From assembly GCF_030580855.1 (NCBI RefSeq), contig NZ_JAUQOP010000015.1, positions 1 to 64,000 of the forward strand: a DNA stretch of 64,000 nt, read 5' to 3'. Position 1 is the first letter of the stretch. The number at the start of each line of letters is the position of its first letter. The position numbers and the translations under genes were made by a program. The notes beneath the pieces are model-generated. The model did not search any database. It saw only the letters and a list, made by a program, of their open reading frames with translations, and had not been told where the DNA came from. Origin of the DNA: Pseudomonas citrullilanati (GTDB lineage Bacteria > Pseudomonadota > Gammaproteobacteria > Pseudomonadales > Pseudomonadaceae). Positions 33,937 to 42,794 of this stretch are shown in pieces.

Positions 33937-35535
33937 GTGCCGCGTTGCATCAGCAGAGAGCTGAAGACTCTCAGTGTTTGGGTTCTGACATTAACCATCA
34001 GCGGTTGCATCGGCACGGGAGGGATTGCGCCGCAGGGCGAGGTCGTGCCGGCCGAGCGACTGGCCACCGATGCCGCGATCCGCGAAGCCGCCCGCGATGC
34101 CCATTGGCCGACGCGCCAGTGGTGGCAGGCCTATGGCGACCGGCAACTGGATCGCTGGATCGATCTCGCCCTGCGGGACAGCCCCAGCCTGGCGATGGCC
34201 GCGGCCCGGGTACGCCAGGCCAGGGCCATGGCCGGTGTGGCCGAGGCCGCCGAGTCCTTGCAGATCAACGGCGAGTCGACTCTCAAGCGCCACAACTGGC
34301 CCACCGATCAGTTCTACGGCCCTGGCGAATTGGCCAATACCACCACCTGGGACAACAATGCCGTCCTCGGCCTGAGCTATGCCCTGGACCTGTGGGGCCG
34401 CGAGCGCAACGCCAGCGAGCGGGCGGTGGACCTGGCCCACGCCAGCGTGGCCGAGGCGCGACAGGCGCAGCTGGAATTGCAGAACAACATCGTGCGCGCC
34501 TACATCCAGTTGTCCCTGCACTATGCCCAGCGGGATATCGTCGTCGCGACCCTGCACCAGCAAGAGCAGATTCTCGACCTGGCGCAAAAACGCCTGGAGG
34601 GCGGCATCGGCACTCACTTCGAGGTCAGCCAGGCCCAGGCCCCGTTGCCCGAGACCCATCGTCAACTCGATGCCCTCGATGAAGCCATTGCCTTGAGTCG
34701 CAATCAACTGGCCGCACTGGCGGGCCAGGGCCCGGGGGCGGGCGCGCAGTTGCAGCGGCCGGCCCTGGCCCTTGGCGCGCCGCTGAAGTTGCCGTCGGCA
34801 CTGCCAGCCGAACTGCTCGGCCAGCGTCCGGACGTGGTGGCGGGGCGTTGGCAAGTGGCGGCCCAGGCCCGGGGGATCGACGTGGCCCGCGCGGGGTTCT
34901 ACCCCAATGTCGACCTGGTGGGCAGCCTGGGCTACATGGCTACCGGTGGCGGCATGCTGGAGTTCCTCACCGGCAAGAAGCTCACCTATAACGTCGGGCC
35001 GGCGATCTCGCTGCCGATTTTCGATGGCGGGCGCCTGCGCGCGCAACTGGGCGAGGCGGCCGCCGGCTATGACCTGGCCGTGGCGCACTACAACCAGACC
35101 CTGGTCAATGCGCTCAAGGGCATCTCCGACCAATTGATCCGACGCCAGTCCATGGACAAGCAACACGCCCTCGCCGCCGAGTCCGTGGCGGCTGCGCAGC
35201 GCACCTACGACATCGCGTTGGTGGCGTTCCAGCGCGGGCTGACCGACTACCTCAACGTGCTCAATGCCCAGAGCCTGTTGTTCAAGCAGCAACAGGTGCA
35301 GCAGCAGGTGGAGGCCGCGCGCCTGAGTGCCCATGCCGACCTGGTGACGGCGCTGGGCGGCGGGTTGGAGTCTGGTCGAGATGTGCCTGTTGCGAGCGAT
35401 GCTCCGTGGCGAGGGACCTCGTTGTGGGAGCAAAGCTTGCTCGCGACCCAGGCGACTCGATTCATGGAAGACCATATTGCCTTCGTCGCGAGCAAGCCTG
35501 GCTCCAACAAGGTCCCTCGCCACGATGCTGAGTAG
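33937..35535 (+). CDS. Outer-membrane efflux lipoprotein (NodT/OprM family) with REP-encoded C-terminus
   Basis: A 532-residue TolC-like outer-membrane channel. GTG 33937 is chosen: it gives a short basic signal and lipobox T-I-S-G-C (Cys24), with AGGA 11 bases upstream; the longer frame from 33748 is only REP read-through. Two OEP repeats follow (about 75-270 and 285-485), with LGLSYALDLWGRERN and GPAISLPIFDGGRLRAQ as paired family motifs. The family normally ends soon after DLVTALGGG. Here about 43 more residues (490-532) come from a REP palindrome (35405-35524). It overlaps the FUSC gene by 11 bases and should be the exit channel for that pump. Confidence 0.88.
   Translation: MPRCISRELKTLSVWVLTLTISGCIGTGGIAPQGEVVPAERLATDAAIREAARDAHWPTRQWWQAYGDRQLDRWIDLALRDSPSLAMAAARVRQARAMAGVAEAAESLQINGESTLKRHNWPTDQFYGPGELANTTTWDNNAVLGLSYALDLWGRERNASERAVDLAHASVAEARQAQLELQNNIVRAYIQLSLHYAQRDIVVATLHQQEQILDLAQKRLEGGIGTHFEVSQAQAPLPETHRQLDALDEAIALSRNQLAALAGQGPGAGAQLQRPALALGAPLKLPSALPAELLGQRPDVVAGRWQVAAQARGIDVARAGFYPNVDLVGSLGYMATGGGMLEFLTGKKLTYNVGPAISLPIFDGGRLRAQLGEAAAGYDLAVAHYNQTLVNALKGISDQLIRRQSMDKQHALAAESVAAAQRTYDIALVAFQRGLTDYLNVLNAQSLLFKQQQVQQQVEAARLSAHADLVTALGGGLESGRDVPVASDAPWRGTSLWEQSLLATQATRFMEDHIAFVASKPGSNKVPRHDAE
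35405..35524. repeat. Nested REP palindrome inside the end of the efflux lipoprotein gene
   Basis: Outer arms CGTGGCGAGGGACC (35405-35418) and GGTCCCTCGCCACG (35511-35524) enclose an inner REP pair TGTGGGAGCAAAGCTTGCTC (from 35423) and TCGCGAGCAAGCCTGGCTCC (from 35486). It is open in the frame of the upstream gene and ends one base before the ATG at 35525. Confidence 0.85.
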
Positions 35536-37723
35536 GCCTTCCGTGACGTCTTTACTTTGGCTGCACCGCCTCCAGTGGCGCCGTGGCTTCTACGACTGGG
35601 CCCGCAGCGACGGGGTGACCTGGGTCTACATGTTCAAGGTGCTGTTGGCCGCGTTCCTGACGTTGTGGCTGGCGATGCGCCTGGAATTGCCGCAGCCGCG
35701 CACGGCCATGATCACCGTGTTCATCGTCATGCAGCCGCAGAGCGGCCAGGTGTTCGCCAAGAGTTTCTACCGTTTTCTCGGCACCTTGGCCGGCTCGGCG
35801 GTGATGGTCGCGTTGATCGCGTTGTTCGCCCAGAACACCGAACTGTTTCTCGGCAGCCTGACGCTCTGGGTCGGCCTCTGCACGGCCGGTGCGGCGCGCT
35901 ACCGCAACTTCCGTGCGTACGGTTTCGTGCTGGCCGGCTACACCGCCGCGATGATCGGCCTGCCCGCCCTGGCACACCCGGAAGGGGCGTTCATGGCGGC
36001 GGTGTGGCGGGTGCTGGAGATTTCCCTGGGGATTCTCTGCGCCACCCTGGTCAGCGCCGCGATCCTGCCCCAGACCGCCAGCGCCGCCATGCGCAACGCC
36101 TTGTACCAGCGCTTTGGCGTGTTCGCCCTGTTCGTCACCGATGGCTTGCGCGGGCGCAGCCGGCGCGACGCGTTCGAAGCCGGCAACGTGCGTTTCATCG
36201 CCGAAGCCGTCGGCCTGGAAAGCCTGCGCAGCGTGACCGTGTTCGAAGACCCGCACATGCGCCGACGCAATGGCCGGCTCAGTCGCTTGAACAGCGAATT
36301 CATGGGCATCACCACCCGCTTCAACGCCCTGCACCAGTTGCTCGAACGCCTGCGCGCCAGTGCGGCGGACCACGTGGTGAACGCCATCAAGCCCGGCCTG
36401 CAGACGTTGGCCGAACGGTTGGACGGCTTCAGTGGCCGGCCGCTGACCGACACCGATGCAGGGCGGCTGGCGGTGGTACTGGCCGAGTACAAGGCCGACC
36501 TGCCGGCCCAGGTGCGACGGCTGCGCGGGCTGTTCCAGGAAACGGCGCCGAGCGAGGCCCAGCAGTTGGATTTCCATACGGCCTATGAGCTGCTCTATCG
36601 CTTCGTCGACGACCTGCACGGCTACGCCCTGACCCACGCCTCGCTGGCCGATCATCGTCACGAACGCGAGCGCTGGGACGAGCCGTTCGTGTCCCGGACC
36701 AATGGCCTGGCGGCCGCCGCCTCGGGGTTTCGCGCCGCCTTCATCCTGCTGGTGCTGGGCAGCTATTGGGTCGCCACGGCCTGGCCGAGCGGCGCGACGA
36801 TGACGATGATCGCCGCGGCCACCGTGGGCTTGTCGGCGGCGACGCCGAACCCCAAGCGCATGGCTTTCCAGATGGCTTGCGGCACGTTGTTCGGCGCCTT
36901 GATCGGCTTCGTCGAGATGTTCTTCGTGTTCCCGCTGATCGACGGGTTCGCGCTGCTCTGCGTGATGCTCGCCCCGGTCATCATGTTCGGCTCGTTCCTC
37001 AGTTCACGGCCGCAATACGCTGGCGTCGGGCTGGGGTTGCTGATCTTCTTCAGCACCGGCTCGGTGCCGGACAACCTGACGGTCTACAACCCTTACGCGT
37101 TCATCAACGATTACCTGGCGATGATCCTCGGCATGCTGGTATGTGCCGCCGCCGGCGCGATCATCCTGCCGCCCAACAGCCGCTGGATGTGGCGCCGGCT
37201 CGAACAGGACCTGCGCGAGCAAGTGGTGTTCGCCATCAGTGGCAAGCTCAAGGGCCTGGCCTCGGGTTTCGAAAGCCGCAGCCGGGACTTGCTGCACCAG
37301 GCCTATGGCCTGGCGGCCGGCCAGCCGCAGGTGCAGCGCGACCTGCTGCGCTGGATGTTCGTGGTGCTGGAAGTCGGCCACGCGATCATCGAGTTGCGCA
37401 AGGAGCAGGCGATCTTGCCGGTGCATCCGGCGTATGCCGAAAGCCAGCCGTGGCGCCAGGCGATTCGCGTGATGGGACGGGCGCTGGTGCGGCTGTTCCG
37501 CCAGCCGGGCAAGAGCAACCTGGAACGGGCCCTGGTGGCGGTCGATCACGCCATCGGGCGCGTGCAGGCCACCGACGAACCCTTCGCCCCGCACTTCGAC
37601 ACGTCCGCCCTGCGCCGGGTGAAAAGCTACCTGCATTTCATCCGCACCTCGTTGCTCGACCCGCAATCACCGTTGGCGGCCTACGCCCCGCCGCTGCGCC
37701 AGGAACCTGAACATGCTCCGTGA
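35525..37723 (+). CDS. FUSC-family inner-membrane efflux protein (AaeB-like)
   Basis: A 732-residue protein with two membrane clusters (about 30-180 and 405-535), each followed by a soluble region: the FUSC duplicate design. Motifs near the first cluster include RLELPQPRTAMITVFIVMQPQSG. E. coli AaeB exports p-hydroxybenzoate; the plant-fungal relatives give fusaric-acid resistance. The start is uncertain: ATG 35525 lies directly after the REP palindrome and overlaps the lipoprotein stop, while GTG 35543 (18 bases on) gives MTSLLWLHRLQW, which looks like a natural N-terminus. It forms an operon with the DUF1656 and HlyD genes. Confidence 0.88.
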   Translation: MLSRPSVTSLLWLHRLQWRRGFYDWARSDGVTWVYMFKVLLAAFLTLWLAMRLELPQPRTAMITVFIVMQPQSGQVFAKSFYRFLGTLAGSAVMVALIALFAQNTELFLGSLTLWVGLCTAGAARYRNFRAYGFVLAGYTAAMIGLPALAHPEGAFMAAVWRVLEISLGILCATLVSAAILPQTASAAMRNALYQRFGVFALFVTDGLRGRSRRDAFEAGNVRFIAEAVGLESLRSVTVFEDPHMRRRNGRLSRLNSEFMGITTRFNALHQLLERLRASAADHVVNAIKPGLQTLAERLDGFSGRPLTDTDAGRLAVVLAEYKADLPAQVRRLRGLFQETAPSEAQQLDFHTAYELLYRFVDDLHGYALTHASLADHRHERERWDEPFVSRTNGLAAAASGFRAAFILLVLGSYWVATAWPSGATMTMIAAATVGLSAATPNPKRMAFQMACGTLFGALIGFVEMFFVFPLIDGFALLCVMLAPVIMFGSFLSSRPQYAGVGLGLLIFFSTGSVPDNLTVYNPYAFINDYLAMILGMLVCAAAGAIILPPNSRWMWRRLEQDLREQVVFAISGKLKGLASGFESRSRDLLHQAYGLAAGQPQVQRDLLRWMFVVLEVGHAIIELRKEQAILPVHPAYAESQPWRQAIRVMGRALVRLFRQPGKSNLERALVAVDHAIGRVQATDEPFAPHFDTSALRRVKSYLHFIRTSLLDPQSPLAAYAPPLRQEPEHAP

Positions 37724-37913
37724 GATCGCCTTCCATGGCGTGTACATGCCCACCATGACCCTGATGTTCTTCGTCGCCGCCGCCTTGGCCTGGGCCCTGG
37801 ACCGTTTCCTGTCGGGGTTGGATTTGTACCGCTTCTTCTGGCACCCGGCGCTGCTGCGCCTGAGTCTGTTTACCTGTCTGTTCGGCGCGTTGGCGCTGAC
37901 GGTCTACCGTTGA
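37713..37913 (+). CDS. DUF1656 small membrane protein (AaeX-like)
   Basis: A 66-residue protein with two membrane segments (about 11-30 and 43-63) and the family start LREIAFHGVYMPTM. AaeX/DUF1656 proteins almost always sit between FUSC and HlyD genes as here; they are thought to be pump subunits, but their mechanism is not known. It overlaps the FUSC gene by 11 bases and lies 10 bases before the HlyD gene. Confidence 0.9.
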   Translation: MLREIAFHGVYMPTMTLMFFVAAALAWALDRFLSGLDLYRFFWHPALLRLSLFTCLFGALALTVYR

Positions 37914-37923
37914 GATCGATGCG

Positions 37924-38787
37924 ATGAAAAAGTTTTTCAGCCTGCTTGCGACGCTGCTGGTGCTGGCCCTGGCGCTGTGGATCGGCCGCACGCTGTGGGA
38001 GCACTACATGAACACGCCCTGGACCCGCGACGGCCGGGTGCGGGCCGACATCATCAACGTCGCCGCCGATGTCAGCGGCGAAGTGGTCGAGGTGGCGGTG
38101 CGCGATAACCAGCGGGTGGGCAAGGGCGACCTGCTGATGCGCATCGACCCCGAGCATTATCGCATCGCGGTCAAGCAGGCCCGCTCCCTTGTGGCGTCGC
38201 GCAAGGCCACCTGGGAGATGCGCAAGGTCAACGCCCATCGCCGTGCCGACCTCGACAGCCTGGTGATCTCCCGGGAAAACCGCGACGACGCCAGTAACAT
38301 CGCCGACTCGGCCCTGGCCGATTACCAACAGGCACAGGCCCAACTGGAGGCCGCCGAGTTGAACCTGGCGCGCACCGAAGTCCGCTCGGCGGTGGACGGC
38401 TACGTCACCAACCTCAACGTCCACCGGGGCGACTATGCCCGCATCGGCGAGGCGAAGATGGCCGTGGTGGACATGAACTCGTTCTGGGTCTACGGCTTCT
38501 TCGAGGAGACCAAGTTGCCCAAGGTGCGGATCGGCGATCCGGCGCAACTGCAACTGATGAGCGGGGAACTGCTCAAGGGGCACGTGGAAAGCATCTCCCG
38601 CGGCATCTACGATCGCGACAACCCGGAAAGTCGCGAGCTGATCGCCGACGTCAACCCGACCTTCAACTGGGTGCGCCTGGCCCAACGGGTGCCGGTGCGC
38701 ATCCATCTCGACGAAGTCCCCGACGGCGTGCTGCTGGCGGCGGGAATGACCTGCACCGTGGTGGTCGAGCCCCAAGGCGAGCGCTGA
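37924..38787 (+). CDS. HlyD-family efflux adaptor (AaeA-like)
   Basis: A 287-residue adaptor with an N-terminal membrane anchor (about 4-22), followed at once by TPWTRDGRVRADIINVAADVSG, the start typical of AaeA/EmrA-type partners of FUSC pumps. Lipoyl halves flank a short alpha-hairpin, and ARTEVRSAVDGYVTNLNVHRGDYA is the second half. It links the FUSC permease to the outer-membrane lipoprotein encoded first in the operon. It is the last gene; a REP doublet begins 14 bases past its stop. Confidence 0.9.
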   Translation: MKKFFSLLATLLVLALALWIGRTLWEHYMNTPWTRDGRVRADIINVAADVSGEVVEVAVRDNQRVGKGDLLMRIDPEHYRIAVKQARSLVASRKATWEMRKVNAHRRADLDSLVISRENRDDASNIADSALADYQQAQAQLEAAELNLARTEVRSAVDGYVTNLNVHRGDYARIGEAKMAVVDMNSFWVYGFFEETKLPKVRIGDPAQLQLMSGELLKGHVESISRGIYDRDNPESRELIADVNPTFNWVRLAQRVPVRIHLDEVPDGVLLAAGMTCTVVVEPQGER

Positions 38788-38801
38788 GACCATCGGTTAT
38801 T

Positions 38802-38891
38802 TGTGGGAGCGGGCTTGCTCGCGAAAGCCGTGGTTCAGCTTGCGGTGATGTTGGCTGTGCCGACGCCTTCGCGGGCAAGCCCGCTCCCACA
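38802..38891. repeat. REP doublet after the FUSC operon
   Basis: Arms from 38802 (TGTGGGAGCGGGCTTGCTCG) and to 38891 (inverted, with one G for A: CGCGGGCAAGCCCGCTCCCA) with about 40 bp between. It may act as an end-of-operon RNA structure. Confidence 0.9.
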
Positions 38892-38954
38892 TAGGATCTT
38901 CGGTGGCCATGAGTGGTGCGTTCGTCACACAAAACCTCCCGCTTTTTCCAGCCG

Positions 38955-39779
38955 CTACAGCGAGCGGCCTAGCCCGAATCGCTTCATCAAGCCCTGCTCC
39001 AGCAGCCCCTTGGGCAATAACCCGGCCATCAAGGGCAATGCCCGGCTGCCATTGCCCAGGCGCAGCAGGCGCGGGGGCCTGGGTTTCAGGGCGGCTTTGA
39101 GCAGATCGGCGGCGAATTCGCTGGCGGGGGTCGGATTGTCCTGGGAGGCTCGCGCCCGGGCGCGTATGCCTTCGCGCAGGGGCCACCAGGGCGACTGCTC
39201 GGTGAGCAGTTGCTCGGCTTCATGGCCGGCGTTCCTGGCGAAGCTGGAAGCGATGGCGCCGGGCTGGACTTCCATGACGCGGATGCCGAAAGGCGCCAGC
39301 TCCATGCGCAAGGCATCGCTCAACGCATGCACGGCGGCCTTGGAGGCGCAATAGGCGCCGGCGAACGGCGTGACCAGTACCCCGGACACGCTGCCGATGT
39401 TCACCACCAGGCCCCTGGCCCGGCGCAGTACTGGAAACAGTGCGCGCGTCACGCCGACGATGGCGAACACATTGGTTTCGAACTGGCGCTGCATGGCCGG
39501 CACGCCGCCGTCGAGCAACGGGCCCATGGCACCATAGCCGGCGTTGTTCACCAGCACATCGAGGCCACCGTGCTGTTGGTTGATCCGCTCGCTCAATTGC
39601 TCCAGCGCCGGGCCGTCGTTCACGTCCAGTTGCACGGCGGTGAAGCCGGCGGCGCCCAGCAGCGCCACGTCCTCGGCCTTGCGCGCACTGGCCCAGACCT
39701 GGTAGCCGGCGGCCTTGAAGGCATCGGCCAGGGCGCGGCCAATGCCGCTGGAACATCCGGTGATCAAGGCGACGGGCAT
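38955..39779 (-). CDS. Short-chain dehydrogenase/reductase
   Basis: A 274-residue classical SDR. The cofactor loop is TGCSSGIGRAL (8-18), with NNAGYGA, the catalytic Ser in NIGSVSG, and Tyr-x-x-x-Lys in YCASKAA. The sequence of the C-terminal half resembles SDRs acting on hydrophobic or steroid-like alcohols, but no substrate can be named. The start at 39779 has AAGGAA nine bases upstream; six more codons could be added. It sits alone, 38 bases downstream of the small membrane-protein gene on the same strand, so they may be co-transcribed. Confidence 0.85.
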   Translation of the reverse strand: MPVALITGCSSGIGRALADAFKAAGYQVWASARKAEDVALLGAAGFTAVQLDVNDGPALEQLSERINQQHGGLDVLVNNAGYGAMGPLLDGGVPAMQRQFETNVFAIVGVTRALFPVLRRARGLVVNIGSVSGVLVTPFAGAYCASKAAVHALSDALRMELAPFGIRVMEVQPGAIASSFARNAGHEAEQLLTEQSPWWPLREGIRARARASQDNPTPASEFAADLLKAALKPRPPRLLRLGNGSRALPLMAGLLPKGLLEQGLMKRFGLGRSL

Positions 39780-39817
39780 GGCGCATTCCTTATGCAAGAA
39801 GTGAGAGATGGGACGGT

Positions 39818-40282
39818 TCAGTTGGAGAAGCTACCGTGCAATCGCTCGGCGCGAAACTCCAGGGTCTGCGGGCGATAGCCGGGACGCAGGGGCGGCAGGG
39901 GCAGGCAGTCCTGCCAACTGGCGCCTGCCTGCAGTTCGCCGGGGCCACGGTAGCGCGGGGCACTGTAGGGGTTGTCGGCGAGGTTGAGGGTGTCGCCCGG
40001 GGCATAGGCCGCGACGCGCCAGTACAGCTCGGTCAGCGGCACGTCGTTGCCGTTGTTCAGGTTCAGTAGCAGCGGACGGTCGGCGGGGCAGTGCTCGGGC
40101 GCGTAGGTGATGCGCAATTCCAGGCGATCCAGTTGGCGGTTCTCACGGTTTTCCTGCCAGAGCACCCACGCCGCCACCAGCCCCAGGCCGACAAACGCGG
40201 CCAGGGACACCGGCAACGCCTTGGCCGGGTAGCGCAGCAACAGGATGAGCCAGGTAATGACCAGCAAGACGCCGATAAGCAT
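39818..40282 (-). CDS. Small membrane protein of unknown function
   Basis: A 154-residue protein. Two membrane segments (about 2-17 and 23-42) precede a soluble domain of about 105 residues with CPADRPLLLNLNNGNDVPLT and WQDCLPLPPLRPGY; two cysteines (in APEHCPAD and WQDCLP) could pair in the periplasm. I recall relatives in Pseudomonas sometimes labelled multidrug transporter, which nothing here supports. The start at 40282 has GGAGG nine bases upstream. It lies between the SDR gene and the end of the alginate operon and is separated from algA by that operon's terminator. Confidence 0.75.
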   Translation of the reverse strand: MLIGVLLVITWLILLLRYPAKALPVSLAAFVGLGLVAAWVLWQENRENRQLDRLELRITYAPEHCPADRPLLLNLNNGNDVPLTELYWRVAAYAPGDTLNLADNPYSAPRYRGPGELQAGASWQDCLPLPPLRPGYRPQTLEFRAERLHGSFSN

Positions 40283-40369
40283 GATTGAAGCCTCCGATAC
40301 CGTCGTCACATCCTACCGAACGGAGCGGGCCGTGGCGAAGCGCTGATGCGTGGGCACCGGCGTGCTCCC

Positions 40370-40427
40370 AAAAAAAAGCCCCCACCCAGGCCACTGCGGA
40401 TAGGGGACGCAATGGCCTGGATGGGGA
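40370..40427 (-). terminator. Terminator of the alginate operon
   Basis: On the minus strand TCCCCATCCAGGCCA (40427-40413) pairs with TGGCCTGGGTGGGGGC (40393-40378), followed by a run of eight T (40377-40370). It starts 20 bases after the algA stop and should end the whole algD-algA transcript. Confidence 0.8.
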
Positions 40428-40447
40428 CTTCTTGTCTTGCTCGGGTG

Positions 40448-41899
40448 TTATTGCGCGATGGTTTTCACCGACACGCCGCGTTCCACCGGAGTGGAGCGAC
40501 CGTAGATGTCTTCGAAGCGCTCGATGTCGTCTTCGCCCAGGTAGCTGCCCGACTGCACTTCGATGATTTCCAGCGGGATCTTGCCCGGGTTGCGCAAGCG
40601 GTGAACCGACGCGATCGGGATGTAGGTCGACTGGTTCTCGCAGAGCAGGAACACGTTCTCGTCGCAGGTCACTTCGGCCGTGCCGCTGACCACGATCCAG
40701 TGTTCGGCGCGGTGGTGGTGCATCTGCAGCGACAGGCACGCGCCCGGCTTGACCGAGATGTGCTTGACCTGGAAGCGGCCACCCATGTCCACCGAGTCAT
40801 ACGAACCCCACGGACGATAGACTTCGCAATGGTTCTGGGTTTCGGTGCGACCCTGGGCATTGAGGGTGTTGACCATCTTCTTGACGTCTTGGACCTTGTC
40901 CTTGTGGGCAATCATCATGGCGTCCTTGGTCTCGACCACCACGATGTTCTCCAGGCCGATCACCGACACCAGCTTGCCGTTGCCATGGATCATGCAGTTG
41001 CGGCTGTCCTGGACCACCACGTCGCCCTTGGTGACGTTGCCATTGGCATCCTTGGGATTGACTTCCCACAGCGATGCCCAGCAGCCCACGTCGCTCCAGC
41101 CCGCCGACAGCGGCACCACGCAGGCGCGCTGGGTTTTTTCCATCACCGCGTAGTCGATGGAGTTGTCCGGGCAGCAGGCGAAGGTGGCTTCGTCGAACGT
41201 GATGGTGTCCGGGGTCTGCTCGCTGCGTTCCAGGGTCAGCAGGCAGGTGTCGTAGATGTCCGGGTCGTGCTTTTTCAGCTCTTCGAGGAAACGGCTGGCG
41301 CGGAACAGGAACATGCCGCTGTTCCAGAAGTAGCCGCCGGCCTCGACGAACTCGATGGCGCGCTTGACGTCGGGTTTCTCGACGAAGTGCGACACACGGC
41401 TCACGCCTTCGGGCAGCAGCGCGTCGTTGGTCGACTTGATGTAGCCGTAGCCGGTTTCCGGTTTGGTGGGCGGTACGCCGAACAGCACCATCTCGCCTCG
41501 CTCGGCGGCCACGGTGGCCAGGGCCAGGGCGCGTTGCAGGGCTTTCTGGTCTTCGATCACGTGGTCGGCCGGCAGCACCAGCATCAGCTCGTCGCGGCCT
41601 TCGTTGACCAGCATCATCGCGGTCAGCGCCACGGCCGGGGCGGTGTTGCGCCCGAAGGGCTCCATCAGGATGCGCTGGGCTTCCAGGTTGCGGCCGGCCA
41701 GCTGCTCGTTGACGATGAAACGGTGGTCTTTGTTGCAGACCACGATCGGCGTGTCCATCCCTTCGAACACCAGGCGCTCGAGGGTTTGCTGGAACAGGGT
41801 GTGTTCGCCGGTCAGGGCCAGGAACTGTTTAGGGAATTGCTTGCGCGAAAGCGGCCAAAGACGTGAGCCGCTACCACCTGACAAGATCACCGGAATCAT
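40448..41899 (-). CDS. algA: Phosphomannose isomerase / GDP-mannose pyrophosphorylase AlgA
   Basis: A 483-residue bifunctional cytoplasmic enzyme: it converts fructose 6-phosphate to mannose 6-phosphate and mannose 1-phosphate to GDP-mannose. The N-terminal nucleotidyltransferase has GGSGSRLWPLSRKQFPKQFL and FVEKPD; the C-terminal cupin (from about 380) carries the isomerase zinc site QMHHHRAEHW. As in other pseudomonads it is the last gene of the alginate operon. A 215-bp gap with a REP doublet separates it from algF, so its mRNA level may differ from the upstream genes. Confidence 0.96.
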   Translation of the reverse strand: MIPVILSGGSGSRLWPLSRKQFPKQFLALTGEHTLFQQTLERLVFEGMDTPIVVCNKDHRFIVNEQLAGRNLEAQRILMEPFGRNTAPAVALTAMMLVNEGRDELMLVLPADHVIEDQKALQRALALATVAAERGEMVLFGVPPTKPETGYGYIKSTNDALLPEGVSRVSHFVEKPDVKRAIEFVEAGGYFWNSGMFLFRASRFLEELKKHDPDIYDTCLLTLERSEQTPDTITFDEATFACCPDNSIDYAVMEKTQRACVVPLSAGWSDVGCWASLWEVNPKDANGNVTKGDVVVQDSRNCMIHGNGKLVSVIGLENIVVVETKDAMMIAHKDKVQDVKKMVNTLNAQGRTETQNHCEVYRPWGSYDSVDMGGRFQVKHISVKPGACLSLQMHHHRAEHWIVVSGTAEVTCDENVFLLCENQSTYIPIASVHRLRNPGKIPLEIIEVQSGSYLGEDDIERFEDIYGRSTPVERGVSVKTIAQ

Positions 41900-41996
41900 G
41901 TGTGTTACTCCTTTGAAGCGTAATGGTTATAGAGCTACTGCGTTCTGTCGTTTCACTCTTGTTTTTGTTCCGTGCCCGAATGACGCCAGTGTCCAG

Positions 41997-42086
41997 TGTG
42001 GGAGCGAGCTTGCTCGCGATGACTGAGTGTCAGTCGACATCCATACTGGATGTCGTACCGCAATCGCGAGCAAGCTCGCTCCCACA
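41997..42086. repeat. REP doublet between algF and algA
   Basis: Perfect 24-bp arms (41997-42020 and 42063-42086; TGTGGGAGCGAGCTTGCTCG core). An extra hairpin GACATCCA/TGGATGTC (42036-42053) lies in the loop. It is inside the transcribed alginate operon. Confidence 0.93.
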
Positions 42087-42114
42087 GGGGTATAGCGTCA
42101 ATCAGGCGAATCCA

Positions 42115-42780
42115 TCAGCGTGTTGACACCGGACGCTTGACCCAGACCGGCGACAGGCTGCTGCCGGAGCCGGTGACGTACAGCACGGCGGCTTCGCCGC
42201 GCTCCAGGGCCACGGGCTTGAGGTCGCCGACTTTCTTGTCGCCCTCGAACAGCGCCAGGCTGACTTTCACCGGGTTGATCTCACGCTCGCCACGGCCCTT
42301 GGCCGCTACGTTCGGCACCACTTCGGTCTTGCCGTCGGCGGTCTTGAGGGTCAGCGCCTTGTCGGTGAGGTTCTGCACGCGCACCAGGGACTTCTGCTTG
42401 TTCTTGAACGGTGGTTCTTCGATCAGCTGGGGCTGGCCGCTGGCGTTGTTGACCAGGGTGTAATAGTGATCGGGGGCCAGCTTGACCGGCACGGTCTGGC
42501 TGCCGACCTTGGCGCTGTAGTCACCGCCAGGCATGAAGCTGAAGTCGCTGCTGGCCAGTGGGGCCACGTCGTTGAGGTTGGTGCTGCCGACGGTGGCGCT
42601 GACTTCGGTGTTGCTGGCGTTGTAGATGCGCACGAAGCTCGAGCCTTTTGGCGCGACCGGGCCGTACAGGGCCGAGTCGCCGGCGAAGGCGGACAGCGAA
42701 AGGGCGCTCATGCTGGCGACGAGGGCGACAGCCTTGAAGGAACGAGCGGCGAGACGGCGAGGAGTAGTGTTGAAAGTCAT
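42115..42780 (-). CDS. algF: Alginate O-acetylation protein AlgF
   Basis: A 221-residue periplasmic protein with a cleavable signal (cleavage near SAFA-GD). Two small beta-rich domains follow (about 30-120 and 130-221). AlgF is needed with AlgI and AlgJ for acetylation of mannuronate residues, probably bridging AlgJ and AlgX. The ATG at 42780 matches the signal peptide; the frame can be extended to 42885 into algJ without sense. It lies 14 bases after algJ. Confidence 0.94.
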   Translation of the reverse strand: MTFNTTPRRLAARSFKAVALVASMSALSLSAFAGDSALYGPVAPKGSSFVRIYNASNTEVSATVGSTNLNDVAPLASSDFSFMPGGDYSAKVGSQTVPVKLAPDHYYTLVNNASGQPQLIEEPPFKNKQKSLVRVQNLTDKALTLKTADGKTEVVPNVAAKGRGEREINPVKVSLALFEGDKKVGDLKPVALERGEAAVLYVTGSGSSLSPVWVKRPVSTR

Positions 42781-42794
42781 GGTGGACCTCTCTT

